Part shown: piece by piece, positions 24,501-29,443 of the stretch
Numbering within the stretch: the stretch's first letter is position 1
How the letters are laid out: each line of letters starts with the position of its first letter
Source: Dolichospermum compactum NIES-806
GTDB lineage: Bacteria; Cyanobacteriota; Cyanobacteriia; Cyanobacteriales; Nostocaceae
Reading direction: 5' to 3'
NCBI RefSeq assembly: GCF_002368115.1
Contig: NZ_AP018316.1
Location: 3,239,049 to 3,268,491, forward strand
DNA: 29,443 bases
Position numbers and translations under genes: made by a program
The notes under the pieces: model-generated
What the model was told of the DNA's origin: nothing
Databases searched by the model: none
What the model saw: only the letters and a program-made list of their open reading frames with translations

Positions 24501-27500
24501 ATTAATAAAGGAAAGAGTATTAGTGATTGAAAACTCACTTTGAACGGAAGGAGTAGCAAAAGCCTCACTAAAATTTCTATATGTTGTCAATACATCGTCA
24601 ATAATCTTTAGACCTTTTGCAACTTTTGCAGCTTTTTCAGTAAATTCAGTTTTATTTTTATTAGATTCAACAAACTCTTGTAGACCTTCTTTTATCAAGT
24701 CTTTAGGTTCTCCATTGGCAGCATCCGCTGCGGCTTTCCACCAAGATAATCCCGTAGACGCAGCTTTTATAATAGGAGCATAGCTGCCTAGAGTTATTGC
24801 AAGATCAATTACAGCTTGTTTAATTTTTTCTGTGCGCGGATCGCAGTTAGAAGATTGAACATTAACCGTGACGGGTGTAACATAGGTACGAACACCACTA
24901 GCACCACCGACACCACCGACACCACTACCACTACCACCCAAATAACCACTACCACTAGCACCACCGACGACACCACCGACACCACTACCACTAGCACCAC
25001 CACCGCCGATGAAACAGTTACCTTCAACATTCAATATCGGCAGGGGAATCGCTCTTTTAATTTGTACACCACTGCAATCGTAAGAATAATCTATACCAGC
25101 AGAAATACTACAAGGAACTGAAGGAGTTGATTGGGTAGAAAGTTCACCACCAAAACTACTTAAAGTGTCAAAGTCAGCAATACGAGTAATCTTTACTGGA
25201 ACTATAATTGAACTCTTTGCTGCTAGAGAATCAATATTATTAATTAACGACTCAATTTTATAAAAAGGATGTTCTCCAAAATAGAGATTAATATAATTAG
25301 CAGCTATCAAACCATGATTAGTCGCTGTAACATCAATCTGCATGACCTGACCCACAACCTGTAGCTGTTCTAAGTCAATGAATGTGGGTTCAATAACGAC
25401 TGTGGGAATTGGTACATTTGTTTCAAAAACGCTTTCTATACTAATTGTATATCTGTCTTCTATTTCTGTTGGTGTTACTGTCCATGTATATTTAACAGTT
25501 TGTCTCGACAAAAATGCTTCAATATCCTCTGTTTCTCCTGCACTAATATAAATATTTTGTTCGTAAGTATCATGACTATCGGCACTAATCCGAAGTGTAT
25601 AATATCCTTCTGCTAAATTGGTTTTTGATAAAATCCCATCTGCATCTTGTTCAGAGAAAACAACATTTTTCGTAAAGGGATCTAATAAAGTAACTGTGGC
25701 ATTTTTTAACTTTGGTGAACCTTCAGCAAAGAAGGATAATTCATCAACTACATTAATATTTAGATTCCCTTTGGCTTCAGAAACAGCCCGGAAATTAAAA
25801 GGTAATTTTAACGATGTCTCCGCACCGGCAATAACTAAATCGCCATTATAAACTGTCAAATCCTGAGTTACGGACGGTTGCAATAACAGAGAAACTTTTG
25901 TTGACTCTCCTGGATTAAGTGAAGGTATTGATACAGGAGATGCTAACTTTAACCAAGAAGCTTCAGGAAGTGAAATATCTAAATTTCCCGAAGCAATTCC
26001 GCCTTGGTTAGTTACGGTAAATTCAACTAATTTTTGACCTCCCCGCAACATACTTGCTTCTAAGTTGCTAATATCTGCCACTAAGCGAGGTAGAATTTGC
26101 TCTACATTCACCGTTACTGGTAAGGTAGTGGTAACTCCTTCAGTTGTGCTTAAACCTAGAGAGAAATTGTTATATTGCCATTTGTCATTGGGAACATTAA
26201 TACTGTAGTTAACGGTGATTTCTTCATTACCTGCTAAACTCGTTTTTTCTGAGGTAATATTAACTATCCAATCACTTAGCGCACCGTTTATAGTAGCAGT
26301 TAATCCCGATAATCCTACATCACTCAAGTTTTGTAACTTAACTACACCGTTAACAGTTGTTCCTTCTGTAATCTTCTGGGATACTTGCGTTAAGAGTTGA
26401 TCATTTTCTTCAAACCTCATTCCTAGCAATTTAAACTGGTCTTCTGCTGCACTATCTTCACTGGAATTACCAGGAAAATAAGCGTTAATGTTGTAAGTTC
26501 CTGCTTCTCCCGGTAATGGGGTAAACTGTTGGGTAAAATTACCATTAGCATCGGTAAAAGCATCAAATTCTCGGATATTACCCTTATTTTCTACGCTGAC
26601 TTTGACAAATTCATAAGGAACGGGGGAATTATCACTATTACTTAATGCTGTTCCTCGGAATGTGATAGGACTTCCCACCAAACCCGTTTCTGTGTCAGTG
26701 TAAACAGTTCCACGATAGGCAGGTGTAATTGTTATCGGAGTGATAGTAGTATTATTATTTTCACCAATGCTGACCCCTTCATTAACTGTATTTCCTGAAT
26801 CTGTAACACCAATTAAATAATATTGTCCAGGAGTACGAGGTGCAAAATAGGTAACAGTCCGATTATAGGAAGTTCCGGCTAATAAATTAGCAGGATTGTC
26901 TGTAGTTCCTACGCCAAATTCTCCTAATAAGGTATCATTAGCATCTAGTTTATTATCAGTTGATAAATAAACCCGGTCTTTCCAACTTCCTGCCGCGCTA
27001 ATAATGCCATTATTGGTAATAGTATAGGTAAACTGGGATTGTTTACCTGTATAGGTAGTTTGAATTCCTTGTAACTGAGTCACCATTAAATCAGGAACAT
27101 TGATATCAGTTACTTCTAAGCTATCACTACCACTATTTAACCCGGTTGCGGAAGAGGTAATAGTCACCTTTTGACTACCATCATTAATTCCGTCACTAAC
27201 TCCTGTAATGGTGAAAGTAGCAGAATTTTGTCCTACAGGAATGGTGACAGTATTGGGAACAGTTGCTTCCGTGGTATCGCTAGAACTGAGGTTAACAATT
27301 AACTCGCTATTGATATCAGTATTACGAGTAATAGTGGCTGTAGCTGTCCCAGTTTCGGCAATAATATCTTTGTCTATAACAAGGTTTAAACTAGAACTTT
27401 CGTTATCAACGACATTCAAATTAGCAGTGGCTTGACCTGCATTTGTGACTACACTCGTACCTGTATAGGTAGGTTTAGCAGTAATCATAACCGCTTGTGT

Positions 27501-29443
27501 ACTATCGAGAATGGTATCATCAACCCCTTGAATTTCAAAGGTAGCAGATGCTTGATTTGCTGCAATAATAACGGTAGCCGGAACGGTTGCTTCTGTGGTG
27601 TCACTGCTAGAAAGTTGCACCAATAAGGGCGTATCTGTGACTATATTACGGGTGATAGTGGCAGTGGCTTTGCCACCATTTTCGTTAATATTATTGGTAT
27701 CAAGGGTTAAGGTTAAATTAACTCCATCATTATCAATGATTGCTAGGCTATCTGAACCACTAATAAACCCAGCAGCAGAGGCAATAATTGTGTGATTTTT
27801 GGGCAGTTCAATTAAGGTATCATCAACAGCAGTAATATTAAATGTGGCAGAATTTGCACCTGCGGGAATCGTGACTGTAATAGGTACAGTAAGTTGGGTA
27901 TTATCGCTATTAACTAAGGTGACTGTCAGGGGTTCTGTTGTGTCAGTATTGCGGGTAACTGTTCCCTGAACGGTATTGCCTTCGGTAGCTTGTTCCGCTG
28001 TAATATTAACAGTTAAAGTCGGTTTAAAATCATTGTCAATGATATTGACAACTGCGCTGTTTTGTGTTCCGATTGTTACGCCATTGGTGGGATTAGAAAG
28101 ACTTAAATTGATAGTTTCATTGCTTTCTAAAATACTATCATCAATGATGGGAATAGTAACGGTTTTAGTGGTTTCTCCATTAGCAAAAGTCACTGTAATT
28201 GGTGAATTATTATAGTCACTCCCTGCTGTAGCTGTACTATTAGTTAAGCTAATAGTCGCACTAACTTCTCCATCACTACCATTAGTGCGAGTTAAAGTAA
28301 CTGCGGTGACAGGTGTACCATCTTCATTAACTGAATAGTTAGCATTGCTAAACTGAATAACTCCTGGTACAGCATCATTATCAATGATATTTAAAACTGC
28401 TGTTTGTTGCGTTCCTAATGTTGCGCCACCTGTGGGGTTAGATAAAGCTAAATTGACGGTTTCTGTAGGTTCGTAAACATTGTCATCAATAATAGGAATG
28501 GTGACGTTTTTATTAGTTTCCCCATTAGCAAAAGTCACCGTAATTGGTGAATTATTATAATCACTACCTGCTGTAGCTGTGCCATCAGTAGGAGTTAAAG
28601 TAACGCTAACTTCACCATCACTTCCCCCTATACGAGTCAAATCAACACTGAATGTTCCATTTTCGTTAACAGTATAAGTGCTACTATTTAAGCTAATTGT
28701 CCCCCGTTTGGGTAAATCATCGTTAATAATGGTTAATGTGGCTGTTGTTTGCGTTCCTAAAGTTGCACCACCTTGGGGGTTAGTCAGGGTTAAGTTAATG
28801 GTTTCATCAGGTTCAAATTGGGTGTCGTTAACAATAGGAATAGTAACCGTTTTACTGGTTTCTCCATTAGCAAAATTAACTGTAATTGGTGAATTGCTAT
28901 AGTCACTTCCGGCTGTAGCTGTACTATTAGTTAAGCTAATAGTCGCACTAACTTCTCCATCACTACCATTAGTGCGAGTTAAAGTAACTGCGGTGACAGG
29001 TGTACCATCTTCATTAACTGAATAGTTAGCATTGCTAAATTGAATAACTCCTGGTACAGCATCATTATCAATGATATTCAGAGTTGCTGTTTGTTGTGTT
29101 CCTAATGTTGCGCCACCTGTGGGGTTACTCAGGGTCAGATTGACGGTTTCAATAACTTCAAGTTGTGTGTCATCAACGATGGGAACAACGACTGTTTTTG
29201 AAATCTGCCCATTATCAAAGAAAACCACAATGGGAGTACCGTTGTAGTCTGAAGGCTGTGTTGCTGTACCATTGCTGGGTGTGACAGTAACCGTAACAAT
29301 GCCATCACTACCATTGATACGGGTTAAGGTAATGGCTTGAACGGCTGTACCCTCTTCGTTCACGCTATAGCTACTGCTACTAAATGCGATCGCGCCAGGG
29401 CTGAATTGTCCTGTTCCCGTAATCACTTTAAGCTCATATAGGG
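17940..29443 (-). CDS. Giant Calx-beta/CARDB/subtilisin surface protein, N-terminus outside the window
   Basis: At least 3,828 residues. The frame is open to the window edge with no ATG, so it is partial. Residues are counted from the GTG at 29426: 1-465 four Calx-beta domains (YSVNEDGT, TAGSDY, IIDND); 466-775 three diverged Calx-beta-like repeats; 776-900 CARDB; 900-1460 Ig/carboxypeptidase-regulatory-like modules; 1470-1512 a Gly/Ser linker; 1515-2215 a mostly helical then beta region; 2219-2677 three Big_5-type Ig domains; 2679-2789 Calx-beta-like; 2790-2872 SdrD_B-like; 2896-3032 Calx-beta; about 3045-3375 subtilisin (Asp3083 in IIDTGID, His3125 in NHGSHIA, Ser3304 in GGTSQATA); 3430-3633 two cadherin-like domains; 3636-3828 RTX-like beta-roll. 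Likely secreted by type I export and Ca2+ stabilised. A 16-bp duplication frameshifts the last 27 residues. Confidence 0.9.
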   Translation of the reverse strand, partial: LYELKVITGTGQFSPGAIAFSSSSYSVNEEGTAVQAITLTRINGSDGIVTVTVTPSNGTATQPSDYNGTPIVVFFDNGQISKTVVVPIVDDTQLEVIETVNLTLSNPTGGATLGTQQTATLNIIDNDAVPGVIQFSNANYSVNEDGTPVTAVTLTRTNGSDGEVSATISLTNSTATAGSDYSNSPITVNFANGETSKTVTIPIVNDTQFEPDETINLTLTNPQGGATLGTQTTATLTIINDDLPKRGTISLNSSTYTVNENGTFSVDLTRIGGSDGEVSVTLTPTDGTATAGSDYNNSPITVTFANGETNKNVTIPIIDDNVYEPTETVNLALSNPTGGATLGTQQTAVLNIIDNDAVPGVIQFSNANYSVNEDGTPVTAVTLTRTNGSDGEVSATISLTNSTATAGSDYNNSPITVTFANGETTKTVTIPIIDDSILESNETINLSLSNPTNGVTIGTQNSAVVNIIDNDFKPTLTVNITAEQATEGNTVQGTVTRNTDTTEPLTVTLVNSDNTQLTVPITVTIPAGANSATFNITAVDDTLIELPKNHTIIASAAGFISGSDSLAIIDNDGVNLTLTLDTNNINENGGKATATITRNIVTDTPLLVQLSSSDTTEATVPATVIIAANQASATFEIQGVDDTILDSTQAVMITAKPTYTGTSVVTNAGQATANLNVVDNESSSLNLVIDKDIIAETGTATATITRNTDINSELIVNLSSSDTTEATVPNTVTIPVGQNSATFTITGVSDGINDGSQKVTITSSATGLNSGSDSLEVTDINVPDLMVTQLQGIQTTYTGKQSQFTYTITNNGIISAAGSWKDRVYLSTDNKLDANDTLLGEFGVGTTDNPANLLAGTSYNRTVTYFAPRTPGQYYLIGVTDSGNTVNEGVSIGENNNTTITPITITPAYRGTVYTDTETGLVGSPITFRGTALSNSDNSPVPYEFVKVSVENKGNIREFDAFTDANGNFTQQFTPLPGEAGTYNINAYFPGNSSEDSAAEDQFKLLGMRFEENDQLLTQVSQKITEGTTVNGVVKLQNLSDVGLSGLTATINGALSDWIVNITSEKTSLAGNEEITVNYSINVPNDKWQYNNFSLGLSTTEGVTTTLPVTVNVEQILPRLVADISNLEASMLRGGQKLVEFTVTNQGGIASGNLDISLPEASWLKLASPVSIPSLNPGESTKVSLLLQPSVTQDLTVYNGDLVIAGAETSLKLPFNFRAVSEAKGNLNINVVDELSFFAEGSPKLKNATVTLLDPFTKNVVFSEQDADGILSKTNLAEGYYTLRISADSHDTYEQNIYISAGETEDIEAFLSRQTVKYTWTVTPTEIEDRYTISIESVFETNVPIPTVVIEPTFIDLEQLQVVGQVMQIDVTATNHGLIAANYINLYFGEHPFYKIESLINNIDSLAAKSSIIVPVKITRIADFDTLSSFGGELSTQSTPSVPCSISAGIDYSYDCSGVQIKRAIPLPILNVEGNCFIGGGGASGSGVGGVVGGASGSGYLGGSGSGVGGVGGASGVRTYVTPVTVNVQSSNCDPRTEKIKQAVIDLAITLGSYAPIIKAASTGLSWWKAAADAANGEPKDLIKEGLQEFVESNKNKTEFTEKAAKVAKGLKIIDDVLTTYRNFSEAFATPSVQSEFSITNTLSFINQGLGTLQLSLERLSKVYQVWQAFFGDKVWMDSATTPEFSEWFGTFLADTQFGETDPVKISDIERDELLNLPLPTPITGSDVNKLIDRWNRTIDYWESKLFNTYNIPVGESQDFIALNQIGPLQDALDEAISETEAEGYSDIIDAITQKTQELQEALDGSGGVCAKVRIQIDQEAIMTRAAFLGSLEIENGNITNLEKLSVTLQVKDAQGKVVNDLFGITSPILSNITAVDGTGILTGDDPATSVNEGIGSAKWTFIPTNLAAPEIPTQYSIGGTLSYVENGATVTVPLLSAPITVYPQAELHLDYFHQRDVFADDPFTDDIVETSVPYSLAVLVRNEGKGDAKNLKIISSQPKIIDNEKGLLVDFQIIGSEVNGTGASPSLTVDFGNIAAGKTGVADWLLKSSLQGKFVDYKATFEHVNSLGKPELSLIKEVTIHELIHQVQVNHPNPDNLPDFLVNDTFDAKFTPDIIYFSSGGTAPVKAVKNTTIDAPATLNDLTVQISATVETGWTYFELAEPSNSQFDIVKIQRADGTEINLKNIWTTDRTFPGTGRPKYENILHFLDNTSAGNTTYTVTYTPGGPTVTDIIDVSPDPRATAINAISVDFSEAIKTNSFDYNDLSLTVNEGTNLINSTVTIQSLSPTRYQITGLNSLTTTDGQYTLAVNASGIEDTTGKLGTGSLTETWIKAATGNSDNTPPIFTDIIDLLIDLRNQPVSNLNVTFSEKIDFSTFNWQDITLTRNGGTNLINNTVTISAVNDTTYRINGLSGLTTTDGNYTLTVNGSGIQDLSGNAGTGTQSETWVMDTTAPAVPSNIVVAGISPNNINNVEMLYTTSLQNTTSLQILTTSGQTLINTTTPTISGELGETGLKVFVYDKITNQLLTQATVTGTQFSSSVQLPSPGARELEIRVQDAAGNTTNTTLSLFADVAPPVISQFLNVPTSTLNPVNTIDVQFSEQINLNTFDQSDISLSRDGVNLTLPNTVTVTYISDTTYRINGLDSLTNTPGVYSLKVDTTTIQDNAGNSGDAAKTATFTIAAPPTPGITLIQSGGSTAVTEGGNTDSYTLVLKTQPTADVTVTLNGGNQITIDKTTVTFTSANWNTPQTVTVTAVNDTIAEGNHTSTISHSVSSTDANYNNATLPNIAVSITDNDAEIRGMKWHDLDGNGVKDAGETGLQGWTIYLDTNTNGQLDNSEISTITDTNGNYQFTNLRPGVYTVAEVQQPGWKQTFPGVNITTTNAEIPLYTPTLDIISPLDSISEVQLNFNAANYIVKEDGTAVTEIWVTRTGNASNTVSATLSFIDGTAKGCGCAASSVNNDFNNLPITVTFAENETSKLVYVQNALLGNPNAIKIRNDEKVEGDEYFTIKLTNPTGGATIGNQSSATVTIVDDETPANTTVTPPLESPSTTISSLVDSQATSLINLDNFWADSRYANIKGNSLTTVIIDTGIDLNHPIFGADADNNGIADKIVYEYDFADNDTDASDKNNHGSHIASIFTSVAPDANIIALKVFKDNGAGSFSDLEKALQWVAANSTAYNIASVNLSIGDSQNWTTATSRYGIGDELAAIASQNIIISAAAGNSFYQYGSNPGLAYPAIDPNVIAVGAVWADNSGTQKNFVGGAIDYTTTADQIASFSQRDRNLLDVFAPGILITGANANGGTTSMGGTSQATAYVTGVATLAQQIAEEKLGRKLTVNEFRNLLSTNSVIINDGDNENDNVINTGANYPRVDLLKLAEGILNLSSSTSNPNPVDPGNNNNNGATTIFDNTINLVHTVNLTAGAVRTGIDFGNQQIIVNHPPTVTNLIAPQTATEDTAFSFTIPENTFTDIDAGDVLTYSATLENGNALPSWLTFNPTTRAFSGTPNNDNVGSLNIKAIATDKAGATVSDIFTITVENVNDAPTLANTIADQTVKQDNLFNFQIPTNTFSDIDAGDFLTYSATLENGNALPSWLTFNPTIGTFSGTPSNDNVGSLNVKAIATDKAGATVSDIFVITVEKIIDNQSTTVGTPGDDKLIAIPGSQFDGQNNIVFTGAGKDEVDLSTVSAFPNSGNNIVDLGSGDDTIFVNKGDRAFGSDGNDIFDARDGQGGNRISGGVGDDTFYLGSNDRALGGDGKDIFRVSLGGGNLISGGAGADQFWIVNAELPSSANTVLDFQLGTDVIGIQGAVSLGITTSTLQLNQVGADTAIIFNRDYL
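17941..17972 (-). repeat. 16-bp tandem duplication causing a frameshift
   Basis: TAAAGATAATCGCGGT occurs twice in a row (17941-17956 and 17957-17972). The esterase copy of this module has one unit (with three base changes). Since 16 is not a multiple of three, the giant protein now ends ...IIFNRDYL instead of the expected ...FNNQTLATLTGIQASSL and so on. Confidence 0.95.
21981..22028. repeat. Palindromic repeat inside the giant gene
   Basis: TTGTAGAGACGTTGTA is present twice at an 18-base period (21981-21996 and 21999-22014). The second copy continues into its own inverted repeat, so that 22001-22028 is a 28-base palindrome with one mismatched pair and GTATAC at the centre. It is read through in frame as LYTTSLQNTTSLQ. 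GTAGAGACGTTGTA palindromes are dispersed intergenic elements in Nostocales. Confidence 0.8.
24896..25015 (-). repeat. Coding tandem repeat for a Gly/Ser/Val linker
   Basis: Degenerate 9-base units of the CCACCGACA / CCACTACCA type encode the run GGGGASGSGVGG ... GGASG (residues about 1470-1512). On the plus strand it gives a Thr-rich open frame that is only its shadow. It is likely to be length-variable. Confidence 0.75.
28225..28391 (-). repeat. Calx-beta coding repeat, copy 1
   Basis: These 167 bases match 28912-29078 with a single difference that I can find. Weaker similarity continues on both sides. Spacing is 687 bases, which is 229 codons or two Calx-beta domains. Confidence 0.9.
28912..29078 (-). 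repeat. Calx-beta coding repeat, copy 2
   Basis: Partner of 28225-28391. It encodes the same VNEDGTPVTAVTLTRTNGSD and ATISLTNSTATAGSDY stretches in the second Calx-beta domain as copy 1 does in the fourth. Confidence 0.9.

Noticed and set aside
24816..25121. Plus-strand open frame with a long Thr/Ser run (NTTSTTDTTD type)
   Set aside because: It is the complement of the Gly-rich linker in the giant gene and has no ribosome-binding site. Its composition comes from the 9-base repeats.
1..29443. Insertion sequences with a transposase gene
   Set aside because: No frame resembles a transposase. Only non-autonomous inverted-repeat elements were found.

Overview
The window comes from a filamentous, probably heterocyst-forming cyanobacterium (Nostocales-like). 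The genome type is inferred from AT-rich DNA, many HIP1 octamers (GCGATCGC, about twenty sites), typical cyanobacterial families (Uma2, DUF29, XisH/XisI, FHA-less Ser/Thr kinase with TP linker, giant Calx-beta/CARDB surface proteins) and dense dispersed palindromes and MITE-like elements. No tRNA, rRNA, CRISPR array or transposase gene was recognised.

Region 1 (1-4.1 kb) is a toxin-antitoxin graveyard. A DUF433/DUF5615 pair has lost the second half of its toxin. Next to it sits an intact VapB-like/PIN pair. A second cassette with a nearly identical leader and antitoxin N-terminus follows 2.7 kb later, but its PIN toxin is reduced to a 20-codon stub. Between the two cassettes lies a Ser/Thr kinase that has lost its N-lobe exactly where the second cassette's leader begins. 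A third, orphan antitoxin-like gene is on the minus strand.

Region 2 (4.1-8.1 kb, minus strand) holds Uma2, an OLD/RecF-like ABC ATPase and a DUF4276 (TOPRIM-like) protein. The last two overlap by 4 bp and look like a defence-type pair. The DUF4276 protein carries the last 33 residues of a Uma2 protein as a fused tail. Then come a fragment of phosphoglycerate kinase with a clean 69-bp deletion, a xisI gene behind a xisH remnant, and an intact xisH-xisI pair.

Region 3 (8.3-14.6 kb) has a vWA protein and a J-domain/pentapeptide-repeat protein in one operon, the full pgk gene, a divergent universal stress protein, an unrecognised 259-aa protein, a 645-bp intergenic region with two adjacent MITE-like elements (one with an 8-bp target duplication), and a DUF29 gene.

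Region 4 (14.7-29.4 kb, minus strand) encodes two exported-type proteins that share a 674-bp C-terminal RTX-like module. One is a GDSL/SGNH esterase whose catalytic domain is embedded inside a cadherin-like domain. The other is a giant multidomain protein (more than 3,800 residues, N-terminus outside the window) with Calx-beta repeats, CARDB, a Gly-rich linker, Ig-like repeats, an SdrD_B-like domain and a subtilisin protease. Its 3' end is frameshifted by a 16-bp tandem duplication. A VapBC-like pair lies between the two copies of the shared module.

Overall the window shows repeated local duplication, fusion and decay: at least five gene fragments have identifiable partners within the same 29 kb or are cut at a recognisable junction.
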